Shown here: piece by piece, positions 45,546 through 56,335 of the stretch
Layout: each line of letters opens with the position of its first letter
Numbering within the stretch: position 1 is the first letter of the stretch
DNA from: Gonocerus acuteangulatus
Taxonomy: Eukaryota; Arthropoda; Insecta; Hemiptera; Coreidae
Assembly: GCA_946811695.1 (NCBI GenBank)
Contig: OX328124.1
Location: 82,960,923-83,024,922, forward strand
Length of the DNA: 64,000 nucleotides
Direction of reading: 5' to 3'
Program-made: the position numbers and the translations under genes
The notes under the pieces: model-generated
Database searches by the model: none
What the model saw: only the letters and a program-made list of their open reading frames with translations
What the model was told of the DNA's origin: nothing

Positions 45546-46598
45546 TTGTTCTTATGAACGGGTTTTTGTCGTTCTTTTTGTAATTTTTGTCTATTTCCCT
45601 TCGTTTTTTATTTTTGTAATTTCTTATGTTAGGAAAATGTATTTGTTTGTAAAACAGGATAGGAAAAATGAGACCAATTTTCTGTTGCTAGAAATAATGA
45701 AAATTTTGGGAACTTCGTATACTTTTATTAATATCTCGAAAAGGGTTGAAAATCTTGGGAAGCGAAAGGTTACCATTCGAAAGGTTACTAAATTTTCTAC
45801 AAAAAATGTTTTGAAGACATTTGCGATGGGACGGTTATATTTGGAGAAATAAGTGCTTAAAACATAGGTAATTTCGTTCATTTGAACGAATCTTTTTGTG
45901 TGTTTCCTACAGTTTTTTTTCACTGCTCGTTATTTTTGTGATTGCTTATAGTAGTCAAATGTATTAGTCAATAAAACAGGATACGTATATATAGAAACAA
46001 TGTTTTGTTTCAATTCGAAGGTGAGGAGCTAGGAGGCTTAGGGTGGAGGGCATTCCCAGTACAGGTATCGCCCAGTGTATCCTCGTCATCTATGAGTCCC
46101 TTTCTAGAGTCATAAAGATAAGCCTCCAAACAACTTTAGAAATGTAGGATTTCTAACTTTTGCCAGTATCAGAACAGCCGCTCTTTACATACCACAGTGG
46201 TACTGACGTACCGGTTTATACTAGTTGCACTCCACACGGTGGTAGTACTTGTTATATGCCACAGCGGATCGCTCATTATAACCTTATTTTATACGTATTA
46301 AATAGGTACTTAAAAAAAATTTATTTGTGTATAAGTGTAGCGTTATTGGGATTAGAATAAAATATTTTATTAACAGACATGAAATGGTTTGGAATCTTCG
46401 TATATTGTCCTTAATTTTTTTTTTCTTTTATGGTGCATCGAAATCTGAGTCATTAGCACCATTTTTTCCTTATATAATACTTAGATTTATCTAGCAACAA
46501 TATTTTACACCGCAATTAAAGTGATTTGCTCTTCTTATAAACATAATATTTATATTATAATATAAACATAATACATTAATTTGTCTGACAAAAAAAAA
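45546..46598. other. Family A-related debris
   Basis: Further diverged copies of the tail region (AATATCTCGAAAAGGGTTG, AGGTTACTAAATTTTCTAC at about 45735-45800; GAAATGGTTTGGAATCTTCG near 46380). No host gene. Confidence 0.5.
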
Positions 46599-47198
46599 GT
46601 CCGACCCGCAGGAACTGCTTCATCTTAGCGCGGTTCCGTTCTTATCTCAAGTGCGATTAGTGAAGGAATATAGCAGCTATCGGTAGGTATTAGCACCATT
46701 TCCCCCCCTTAATATCTTCCAAACTGTTAAGAAATCGTGGGAAGTACGATGTAACCATTCAAAAGCTTACTAAATTCTCTAAAAAAAAGATTCTGAAGGA
46801 AATTTCGATGGGGCAATGTCAGTCGGAGAAGTAAGTGCTTAAAACTACGAAAGTGTTAGTTTTGTTATTTTAAACGGGTTTTTGTCACTGTTTACCTCAC
46901 TTTTGTTTTTTAAGTTTATTTAACGGTTGAATGAGTATTTCATTAAAGCTGAGAAAATAAAAATCATATTGGTAATAGAGTTTTCCTAGAGTAAGCGTCG
47001 CGATGACGGGAGAGTCCCATCCACTTAGAAAACTGTCAGTTTCCATATGTGGCGCTTTAAGCTTCCTTCTCTTTGAGATTTTATTTTATATTTTTAACGA
47101 AAGATCAAAACCTAGCGATAGCAGCTACTATTCCTTTCCTAATCGCACTTCGGATAAGAACGGAACCGCGCTAAGATGATGCAGTTCCTGCGAGTCGG
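46599..47198. mobile_element. Family A element with two 5' ends facing outward
   Basis: At 46599 GTCCGACCCGCAGGAACTGC, then CTTAGCGCGGTTCCGTTC, and at 47115-47198 the inverse of the same ~85 bp block (GAACGGAACCGCGCTAAG, CAGTTCCTGCGAGTCGG). The interior has the tail sequence AAATCGTGGGAAGTACG. A fold-back arrangement of a family whose other copies are asymmetric. Confidence 0.65.
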
Positions 47199-47214
47199 AA
47201 AAAAAATATTTTAT

Positions 47215-47411
47215 TAATAGACGTGAAAAATTTTCGGATCTCCATACATTTTTCGTAAATATCTCGATACCGGTTGGGAAATCGTGGTAAGTGGAAAGTG
47301 ACCATTCGAATGCTTACTAAATTCTCTACAAAAAATGTTCTGAAGCAATATTCGATGGGACAACGTCAATGAGAGATATAAGCGCTTAAAACTTAAAAAG
47401 TGTTTGTTTTG
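47215..47411 (+). repeat. Near-identical duplicate of 41735-41923
   Basis: About 185 bp (from CGTGAAAAATTTTCGGATC to ACTTAAAAAGTGTTTG) are the same in both places and in the same orientation, a part of family A. Confidence 0.85.
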
Positions 47412-47629
47412 AAATGGGTTTTCTCTTTCTTTATCTCACTTTTTAATTGGTTGTTTCTAGTTTTAAATTGCATTTATCAGTAAAATTAGTATTGTAGTAA
47501 AATAAGCTAACAAACGGTGAAAGGTATTGGTAATAAGTTTGGAGTGGCTGTGGTAATCATGATGGCAGTGGCTGTCAGTTTCCTGTGATTTGTGATGCTA
47601 ATCTATTCCATTTCTTCAAGATGTACGTA

Positions 47630-47668
47630 ACCGCGCTAAGATGAAGCAGTTCCTGCGAGTTGGACTTT
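47630..47668 (-). mobile_element. Family A solitary 5' end
   Basis: CCGCGCTAAGATGAAGCAG and TTCCTGCGAGTTGGACTTTT: the 5' block in reverse. Confidence 0.65.
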
Positions 47669-47690
47669 TTCATGTTCTTAAAGGCCCATA

Positions 47691-48173
47691 TACAAAAATA
47701 CAACGAAAGCCTGAACAAATGAACAGTTGTCCCGCCGGGACGAAGTCATCCTATCCAGGCTTCGTATTGGACACACCTTACTTACCCACACCTACCTACT
47801 AGACAGAAAGGACAGACCAACTTGTAGATATTGTAACGAGACTCTGACCGTTAAACATATACTTACCAACTGCAGACAACGCAATAACCTGACCATACCT
47901 TACGACTTACTGACAGAAGGTAGCCCACACATCAATGCATTACTCAAATATTTAAAAAACTCTTTATTATACACAAAAATTTAATTTACTAAATTTTGTC
48001 TATTATTTTATTTTTTTTTGTTTGTTTGTTTTTTTCTTCTTTCTTTTTCAAGTTTATTTCTTCATATGTTCTTATATACATATATATCACATTTGAAGTT
48101 GACGACTGACATTTAAAGAGTTTTTCGCCTCTGTTGCAGAACTCTATAAATTAAATAAATAAAAAAAAGAAAT
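47691..48173 (+). mobile_element. 5'-truncated LINE copy with 11-bp TSD
   Basis: Encodes only the last ~85 residues of a LINE ORF2: SRRDEVILSRLRIGHTLLTH, with a CxxC...H...C cluster in CRYCNETLTVKHILTNC, and a stop at 47982. It resembles the C terminus of the 10767 ORF (LTRLRIGHTRLSHSYL). A short 3' UTR ends in an A-rich tail. AAAGGCCCATA flanks it at 47680-47690 and 48174-48184, marking target-primed insertion. Confidence 0.85.
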
Positions 48174-48201
48174 AAAGGCCCATAAATGTTGTTAAAGGCT
48201 A

Positions 48202-48432
48202 ATGTACATTAAATGTCCACAATTATCTCATTCAAACCGTAGTATCAATTCAAACAATAATAATATAAACTTCTGGTTAGAGACAACCTTTCGAAAATCA
48301 CTACTCTTCGAAAATAAATCCTCCAGACTGCCGAATCACACAAATGTTGTTTTATTTAATCAAATTTCCAAAGGAATACTCAAAACGGAGATTATCTCTC
48401 AATTTCATAATGTAATTGAAATTCTAGAATAA
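48202..48432 (+). other. Unrecognised open frame
   Basis: Up to 76 codons (KCPQLSHSNRSINSN... ending VIEILE). It begins in the sequence that flanks the LINE insertion. No motif known to me; possibly random. Confidence 0.2.
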
Positions 48433-48609
48433 AAAAAAAAACAGCAAATAAATAAGAGTAATTTGTGTTTTTTTTGTGATATCATCAAAATTAAATGAAA
48501 ATTATTCTTGATATTAATTCTTGCATAAAAGTTAATTACAGAACAAATAGATCGAAAATTATGAACGTTTTTACAAAAGGCTTCCTTGCAAAACACACTG
48601 ACGACACCT

Positions 48610-48693
48610 AGTCACACAGGTGATGTGATGATGTGCCGACTAGAAAATTTTGCGTTTCAGATCCCCTAGAGATCGAAAATAATGGTGGTTCAA

Positions 48694-48723
<30 letters not shown>
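48610..48723 (-). mobile_element. Family A fragment
   Basis: GTGCCGACTAGAAAATTTTGC, AGATCGAAAATAATGGTGG and a TA tract match the 3' part of family A. The next element starts in its TA tract. Confidence 0.6.
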
Positions 48724-48727
<4 letters not shown>

Positions 48728-49639
48728 GGTGTTCAAAACTCGATTGACACCCCCCTTTTTTCCACAATTTTTGATATTTGCGAAACTTGGTGGGTCTTAA
48801 CGTGGTGGAATGTACATTCATTGGACCCAATGCACGACCCCTCAACTTTTATTATTTAGGAAATTCCTCGCTGCACCCTGGATGTCGGCACTAATGGCCT
48901 AGATGTCAAGACGCCGTAAAAAATAAATAAATCGTCCAACACAAAAATAATTGCTACGAAATTCTAATCATTAGGTCAGTTCTATTGCTTAAAATTTATT
49001 ATTTTAATGCCTTTATAAAGTAATTGAATTTGATTTTTAGGTGGAGCAAAAAGTTTAGAAAACGTTTATTAAGTTTTACGGAAGCGTAGACCACGTTGAT
49101 CATAAACTTTTCTGAAAACTTCAAAAACAAAAGTGTGTTTTGCTCCATTCCTATTTACGTTTTAGGCATTTAAAGGTACTTTTTGGAAAGAAAATTTAAT
49201 TCTCTACAACGATTATACCAATTACTTTTTCCATTACGGACATACTTTCTGCGTTATTGGCAGAAAAGTGACAAAAAACAAGGGTTTTAACGGTTTTTGG
49301 CAATTTGTTACTCATTGGTGCGCTTTAGCGAAAAAATGACCGATATAAAATCGACCTAAAATTCAATTCTCTACAATAATCCGTCATAAAAATAACCCCC
49401 TTCCATTGAAGATTCCAGAGTTAGGCCGGGCGCAAATTGAGCCCAGCGCAGACGCAGCAGAGACGAAGCACAGGCCTCGGCGTTTCTGCAACACATTAGT
49501 TTCAATGGAGTGCCGCATATTGAAGCCAGCGCTGGCGCAGGCGCGGCAAGGGCCTCTGTCGTCCCTCGGCGTTTTTGTGTTTTCACACAGATTCCTACGT
49601 CCTCTGTCGGTACTGGCTCGCTCGCCATTCCATTTAATC

Positions 49640-49769
49640 ATGGAAAGTTTTATATGTAAAGTGAAAACTTTTACTGTGTTGTGCGATACAAGTCTTCTGA
49701 ATTATATGAGGACGACAAGTAAAGACCAGACATGGGATTAAATCGCCAAAGAATTAAACACGGACAACG
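49640..49769 (+). pseudogene. MADF-like first exon of Harbinger accessory gene
   Basis: The frame opens MESFICKVKTFTVLCDTSLL and continues ...TSKDQTWD, a stop, then IAKELNTDN. The spacing of LCD, YM and W...IAKEL matches the start of MADF DNA-binding domains (LYD...Y...W..IA..L). The TAA at 49739-49741 is the only break. A consensus donor GTAAGT follows at 49770. Later exons are uncertain; sequence after TTATAG at 51060 (KKAEDQ, then PLEYQQLRRRKLFVAVTEAE) may belong to the 3' end. Confidence 0.55.
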
Positions 49770-50620
49770 GTAAGTACAGGTTATTTTGTCTGTTTTTAAC
49801 ATATTAATTGAAAAGCAAAGTAGATTTACATTTAAAAGCGTTGCAACTCTTTAAAATATTATTGAGATTACAATTGAGTTAAAACAAATAAATTAAGTGA
49901 ACAAAAATAGTGAGTATTATAAAAATGAATTATGTAAGTACAGGTTATTTTACCTGTTTTTATTATTTTAATAGAAATACAAAGTAGATTTACATTTAAA
50001 GAAGATGTAACACTCGAAAATATTATTAATATAACAATTGAACTGAAACAAATAAATCAAGTGAAGAAAAATAGTATAATTTTCAAAATGAATAATATAA
50101 GTTAAGGTTATTTTGCCTGTTTTCGTTATTTTAATAGAAATACAAAGTAGATTTACATTTAAAGATGTAGTAACACTCAAAAATATTATTAATATATCAA
50201 TTGAATTAAAAAGAATAAATTAAGTAAAGAAAAATAGTGAGTATTATAAGATTGAATTATGTAAGTACAGGTTATTTTACCTGTTTTTATTATTTTAATA
50301 GAAATACAAAGTAGATTTACATTTAAAGAAGATGTAACACTCGAAAATATTATTAATATAACAATTGAACTGAAACAAATAAATCAAGTGAAGAAAAATA
50401 GTATAATTTTCAAAATGAATAATATAAGTTAAGGTTATTTTGCCTGTTTTCGTTATTTTAATAGAAATACAAAGTAGATTTACATTTAAAGATGTAGTAA
50501 CACTCAAAAATATTATTAATATATCAATTGAATTAAAAAGAATAAATTAAGTAAAGAAAAATAGTGAGTATTATAAGATTGAATTATGTAAGTTCAGGTT
50601 ATTTTACCTATTTTTAATAA
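49770..50620 (+). repeat. Dimeric higher-order tandem repeat, 327-bp period
   Basis: Monomers of 163-164 bp start at 49770, 49934, 50097, 50261, 50424 and 50588. Odd ones begin GTAAGTACAGG, even ones ATAAGTTAAGG, and dimer 1 (49934-50260) and dimer 2 (50261-50587) are nearly identical. The first monomer begins exactly at the splice donor of the MADF-like exon. Confidence 0.9.
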
Positions 50621-51837
50621 ATTTATTTAATTTAGTAGATTTAAAAATAAAGTAACTCTTAAAAACATTATTGAGATTACAATTGAATTAAAGCAAATTG
50701 TATTAAGTGAACAAAAATAAGTGAGAAAATTGTTTGTAGTTAAAGAATGACGAACCACTCAAAGGTGGTTTTCTTATGGTTACATGTTTACCGTGAATAG
50801 CTCAAAAAAAAAAAAATTGCTACTTTCTCTCATACTCTATTGTAATTGTTTCCCACATTTTGACATTAGGTTCAGGCATTTAAATAGGTTGCAAGTGTGT
50901 CCATATTGCCCGGCATACTTTAGACATAATGTTGGGAACAGTCCTTTCTCCCAACCTATAGCCATTATTTTAAGCATATCCCCAGTAGCCAAGTATTTGA
51001 AAGGAAATGTTATTGCATTATGTTATTTGTGTTCTAATATCTAATAAATGTTGTTATAGGAAAGAAGGCTGAAGACCAATAGACAAAATTGATAAACTAC
51101 CAACGGAATTCGATATACAATCTAACAAAAGTTATGCCCTTGGAATATCAACAGTTAAGAAGAAGAAAACTATTTGTTGCAGTTACGGAAGCTGAAGACA
51201 AAATTTATCCTCAATCTCGGAACGATGGTTGAGAATTAGCTGATAATCCATCATATTTACTAACGCCCACAATTATCAATTAACATGATGAGGAAGAAAC
51301 AACACAAACCTTCATTGAGAATTATTTTGTCTATTTACTCATTTTACTTATTGTATTAGTTTATTCTCCGGTTCGTTAATTATTTTTCTTGTCTAATTTT
51401 TTTCTGTTATTTTAAATAAAATTGTTAAATATGATATGTACATAAAATAAAACTATGCTTGCCTAAGACATATTGCTACCTTCACTTCATTTCCAATTGG
51501 CCTCTGAGCACTGCATTCCTTTCCTTTAATTTCACTTTAATAATCTCATGTATTTTATAAAATTGTTGTCGAGTTGTATATTAGAAATTGAAAGTAAATA
51601 CTCTTTTAAAAATATAGTAAACACATTAATAGGCACACATTTGGTAGGTTTTAAATATGGCCTAAGTTTCATTCACTTCATTTAATTTTTTGGGGTTAAT
51701 TCAATTGTTTTAATTTCAAATTTCGTTGAGAATAAATTTGAAGTCTAGTCTCCCTTCAAAATGTATGAATTCAATTGTTATGTTAATGGTATTTTTAATT
51801 AAAAGCCCCTCAACTTTATTATGATCACCACCTCAAA

Positions 51838-52785
51838 CCATAAATATTTTATTTATTTATTTCCTCTCCTTACACGCAACATTTCGGCCTTTAGGCCATT
51901 TTCAAATCACTAGAAGAAAAATAAAGTAACTGTTAACATCACATTTTTAATTAAGCTTGGACCTCGGAATTTTCTTCTGGAGTAAATAAGGATATGAGAT
52001 AATTTTTTTTTTTTATTCCTACCCCCAAAGAAAATTTGAAAATCAAAATTGCTGGCTTGTGCCAGTTCATGTTCTACTCCACGTGCATTTGTCAGTGTTT
52101 GAAGGTGGAGTACATTTTTTTCGATGCAAGTCTTTTCTTGAAGGGTCCATCGGTTATAATATAATTAGAATGGAAGCAGATCAAAAAGGAGCTTCGATGA
52201 ATGAGTATTTAAAAAGAAAAAAGGAGGAGTGTAAACAATTTTTAGTGGATTAAAGTTGAGTAAAGGATTTGTTTTTAGAAAGAAAAAAGCACCTTAAGGC
52301 ACTGGGGGAAATTTATTATTTAAAAAAAAAATTTAAATTCCACCACATTTTCTGTATGGTTCGAAAGTTATTGTCAGCCTAACGTTTTAAAGAAACTAAA
52401 AAATACTGATATTTTTAATAAATCTGCTGAAGAACTAATTGGTTTTGATATTAATCAAGGATACTGGCTCGTTGGGAGTACTAAGAAAGATTTAAATTCT
52501 ATTATTAATAAACTAAATGTTAATGCTAAGGTAAAATGTTAAGAAGAGTTCAATGTAAGAAAGAAAAAATGTTTTTAACTGGGCAAATTAATTAAAATTT
52601 GGGAGAAGGATTTAAAAATTAAAATTAGGTTTAAAAAAGAAAATTCTAAAGTTATATTAATATAAATGGCTTTGAGGGTCCAATGAGATGTTAACACTTC
52701 ATTTTTTTTCTAGTGATTTGAAAATGGCCTGAAGGCCAAAACGTGTGTGTAAGGAGAGGAAATAAATAAATGAAATATTTATGGA
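51838..52785. mobile_element. Inverted-repeat segment, retroelement-like
   Basis: About 75 bp around TATTTCCTCTCCTTACACG and GGCCTTTAGGCCATTTTCAA recur inverted at 52711-52785. In addition, TTTTAATTAAGCTTGGACCTC...ATTTTCTTCTGGAG (51943) is repeated in direct orientation at 52810. Between them are frames such as MEADQKGASMNEYLKRKKEE and FDINQGYWLVGSTKKDLNS that look coding but match nothing I know. Possibly a Penelope-like remnant. Confidence 0.45.
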
Positions 52786-53326
52786 ATATGTGATGATCAT
52801 ACTAGGGTGTTTTTAATTTAGCTTGACCTCAGAATTTTCTTTTGGAGGATATTATAAGATAATATTTTTGTTTCACTATATTTTTAAATCGACTTTATAT
52901 TACTTTATATATCCGAAATCGTTTTTAAAATATTAAACTCGCCATGAGTTACAATAAACGATAAAAAAAGCGTACTGTTTTCGTCTCGTCAGATTTGGAC
53001 TCAAGGCTCAGCAACGCAGCGCGTGGCTTCTATCGGAACTAGGCAAGTTACTCAGCTGGGTTCAATTTGCGTTACCGTTTCTGAACTGGGTCCTACGGAC
53101 CTCCTCTGTCTGTTTTCTCGCTATTTCTGAAGCCCCTGTGCTGCGTCTGCGCTGGGCTCAATTTGCGCCCGGCCTTAGGGTTGCTGGAGAAGACCTGGAG
53201 AAAGTTGAGGGGTCGTGCATTGGGTCCAATGAATGTACATTCGACCACGTTAATACCCACCAAGTTTCGCTTTTAAATATCAAAAATTGTGGAAAAAAGG
53301 GGGGTGTCAATCGAGTTTTGAACACC

Positions 53327-53331
<5 letters not shown>

Positions 53332-53390
<59 letters not shown>
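53332..53390. repeat. (TA)n between two inverted-repeat elements
   Basis: Pure TA separating the ends of the 48724 and 53391 elements. Confidence 0.95.
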
Positions 53391-53394
<4 letters not shown>

Positions 53395-54361
53395 GGTTCC
53401 CGTAAATGTCTAGTCAAATTGTGAGGGGTGATAGAGGACCCTTGGGGGAACAAAAAGTCCGTCACGCAGGAGCTGCATAACTAAGCACTTTCCTCAGAAT
53501 TTGGGTAGTGTAGATTGCTTTCCAGAACAATTTGCTTAAAATATCCTACATAAATAAAATAAAAACATGAATAGTTCTCTTTTAAATTTGTAATGAGTAA
53601 CTGATCAATTAATAATTTGCTTCCAGAGTTATTTTTACAAATGGTACCTATTACACTACGTAATAAATACAAAAAACCTCATATTATCGTATTTTGATCT
53701 AACGCAGGAACAGGATACAGTCATCCTAGTGGTAGAAAGCGCTCCTTGCGGCGGCTTTGTGAACCTACGTCTGACGGGCTTTTCTATTGAAATATATTAC
53801 AAATTAAACCCCCGCTTTCCGATTGACCGATTCAGCTCATTTTTACAACACTTCTTTCTCATGAGTTACCCACGACGTATACCGCGTTTCGTTACAATAC
53901 AGCAGAAATTACGACAGGTATGAGTATATTAGGAATTTGGGTCCGGAGTAAACCCCCCCTTCTAATGAACCGATTTAGTTTATTTTTACAACACATATTT
54001 ACCTGTAGATTACCACTACGAATACCGAGTTTCGTCGAAATATACCAAAAATCACGGCTGGTAGTGGCGAATTGGTATTGTGGGTCCGGAGTAAACCCCC
54101 CCTTCTAATGAACCGATTTAGTTCATTTTTATATCTCACTTTTCTATCTATATTACCACTACGAATACCAAGTTTCGTTGAAATATAACAAATATTACGG
54201 CTGACATAGTCAAATAAGTGTTTTGGGTTCGGGGTAAACCCCCCCTTCCGGTGGACCGACTTTGGTGGTTAACGAACTCGTTCAATCGTTAGCTAATTGA
54301 ATGCTATATACCAAGTTTCGTGACGAAAAAACAAAAACTCTGGCCGCTATCGTGTTAACAG

Positions 54362-54420
<59 letters not shown>

Positions 54421-55774
54421 TATATATAAATTTTAACGGGGGTCATTTTCGGTGTCTACTAGGTAGGATCGATAAAGATTTGAAGAAATTTTTCAAAAAT
54501 TCCGTCATGAGTCCAACCTCAATAGCTACTTTCCTTCGGAGGAAAGTGCTAAAATGTTCTATAACGATTTCCCGAATTCTCACCTATAAGGGAGATATCG
54601 TCGTTTTATTGTTTTTTCGAGACAAACGTGGTTTTTGGAAAAATAATCGTTGTAGCTCCGTCCCAGGTGGTTCTACTAGAAAGGGAGTGAAACCAATCGA
54701 AAGCTGAGTAAATTTACTATAAGACTAGTTGGGAGTAAACGTAAAAATGATTGAATGTAAGTATGTATATCTTACCAAAAGAAAGATATTCTAAATTCTA
54801 AAACTGTAAATAAATAAAATACACATTTATTTTGAATTTATTAATTCAGGTAACTAATACTGGGTACAGGAAGCGGCCATTAAGGAACCCCAACTATACA
54901 TTAACCTCAAAATTATTATTTTTACCTAGCATTTGAAAACATTTGTACTGGACTATGTACATCTTATTTATGAGGGATAGAATTTTTAATTACCACAACA
55001 AAAACGTATGGGCTCACGAGAATCCCTGTGAGTTTCATAAGCGTAGCAATCACTATCAATTCAAGGTAAAGCATTTGTTTTCTAAATATAAATACCTGTA
55101 AAAGTGTGTTCAAATGCGTGCGTGATCTAGGTAAAAATAATAATTTTTGAGGTTAATGTATAGTTGGGGATCCTTAATGGCCGCCTCCTGGACCCAGTAT
55201 TAGGTACCTGAATTAATAAAATCAAAATAAATTTGTATTTTATTTACTGTTTCAGGCATTTTTTTTATGTTCGTGGAAGTAATTTTCTTTTCACAGATCC
55301 ATGTTTTTTTTTAAAACTATTGTTTTAAAACCGTTCAAATACTTCAATACAGGGTTGTGATACATGAATGGAAAGATAATTAAATGGGGAAGTTTTTCTG
55401 AAACCCGGAAATCTCTAATTCTGCCCATTGAGGAGTAACGCTGGAAAGAAATATCAAGAAAATGTCAGGAAATTTAGAATAGCTTTCTTTTGGTAAGATA
55501 TACATACTTACATTCAATCATTTATACGTTTACTTCCAACTAGTCTTATAGTAAATTTACTCAGCTTTCGATTGGTTTCACTCCCTTTCTAGTAGAACCA
55601 CTTGGGACGGAGCTACAACGATTATTTTTCCAAAAACCACGTTTGTCTCGATAAAACAATAAAACGACGATTTCTCCCTTATAGGTGAGAATTCGGGAAA
55701 TCGTTATAGAACATTTTTTGTTCCCCCAAGGGTCCTCTATCACCCCTCACAATTTGACTAGACATTTACGGGAC

Positions 55775-55780
<6 letters not shown>
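53391..55780. mobile_element. Long-palindrome MITE split by family B
   Basis: Ends ACAGGGTTCCCGTAAATGTC and its inverse (GACATTTACGGGACACCCT), next to TA repeats. The arms are inverted copies for several hundred bp: 53391-53456 plus 54553-54945 against 55131-55780, with a ~190-bp block present only in the right arm (about 55255-55480). Frames in the arms duplicate each other (…GFWKNNRCSSVP… on opposite strands) and are not genes. A family B element interrupts the left arm. Confidence 0.8.
53457..54552 (+). mobile_element. Family B element with resolved insertion site
   Basis: Full copy, near-identical to 8291-9382, with TA tract at 54368-54419. The uninterrupted right arm of the surrounding palindrome provides the empty site: six A between GGGGGAAC and TGTTCTATAACG. 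The filled site has five A before GTCCG and four after GTGCT, so insertion was into an A run with no conspicuous TSD. Confidence 0.9.

Positions 55781-55850
<70 letters not shown>
55779..55850. repeat. (TA)n followed by family B/A-like tail
   Basis: Pure TA, then TTAACGGGGGTCATTTTCGG and AGATCGATAAAGATT, i.e. the part of family B that follows its TA tract, ending near 55925. Confidence 0.85.
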
Positions 55851-55854
<4 letters not shown>

Positions 55855-55939
55855 CGGGGGTCATTTTCGGAGTCTATTAGGTAAGATCGATAAAGATTTA
55901 AAAATATTTTTAAGTATTAGGAATGATATCGAAGTTGGT

Positions 55940-56220
55940 ATCATGGGCGTATAGGAATAGAAAATCATTTCGGGAGGGGCGGGTAACATTTGGGGGGGGG
56001 GGGGGTAAGGCCTTTTCCAGGGTATGGAATACTAACAATTTAGAACTTGGAATAGTTTTAACCAACTAAAACGTTATAACACCAAGGTTCAAGTATTTTG
56101 TATAAACCAAGTGGTCTTAGTTAATTTATTTTTGAGGGTTTATGCCACATTATTACCAACTCAAAATTTCGTGGGAGGGGCGTCTGCAGACCTCTCAGGC
56201 CCCCCTTCCTATGCCCATGG
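55940..56220. mobile_element. Family C hAT-type MITE, diverged
   Basis: CATGGGCGTATAGG at the left, CTATGCCCATGG at the right, with a long G run and GTATGGAATACTAACAATT inside. The flanks do not show a clear 8-bp duplication. Confidence 0.65.
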
Positions 56221-56221
56221 A

Positions 56222-56335
56222 TGTTACTAGGAAGGATATAAGAGGTGGAATTAGGAAGGGATTTAGAAGGAGGCATTAGGAAGGTTATCAGAGGTGGTAT
56301 TAGGAAGGATATAAAAGGTAGTATAAGGGAAGAAT
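56222..56335. repeat. Short minisatellite
   Basis: Irregular repeats of about 25 bp around AGGAAGGATATAAGAGGTGG and GGTATTAGGAAGG. Confidence 0.6.

Larger units (their letters stand above)
49424..53174 (+). mobile_element. PIF/Harbinger-like element, 3.75 kb
   Basis: Perfect terminal inverted repeats of 36 bp start GGCCGGGCGCAAATTGAGCC; both ends are flanked by TTA (49421-49423 and 53175-53177), the target preference of PIF/Harbinger. Inside, an exon encodes a MADF/Myb-SANT-like N terminus, the accessory protein type of this superfamily. No DDE nuclease frame was found, so it is defective or non-autonomous. Confidence 0.75.
48724..53330. mobile_element. Mariner-like inverted-repeat element, host of a Harbinger insertion
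   Basis: Inverted ends of about 120 bp begin ACAGGGTGTTCAAAACTCG next to TA repeats and include GGACCCAATGCACGACCCCT (left) with its reverse complement at 53215-53235. TA at the junctions fits Tc1/mariner-type insertion. The interior is mostly a PIF/Harbinger element (49424-53174). Without it the element is only about 850 bp. No mariner transposase. A SINE-like tail (GATGTCAAGACGCCG then AATAAATAAATC) lies at 48895-48932. Confidence 0.75.

Noticed and set aside
49968..50507. Two identical 70-residue minus-strand frames
   Set aside because: Product of the 327-bp tandem duplication in AT-rich DNA, not a duplicated gene.
51838..51930. Hammerhead in the GGCCTTTAGGCC repeat
   Set aside because: GGCC stem and GAAA-like bases are present but the CUGANGA core is missing.
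54480..55743. Paired frames with the same GFWKNNRCSSVP peptide on opposite strands
   Set aside because: They are the two arms of the MITE palindrome.
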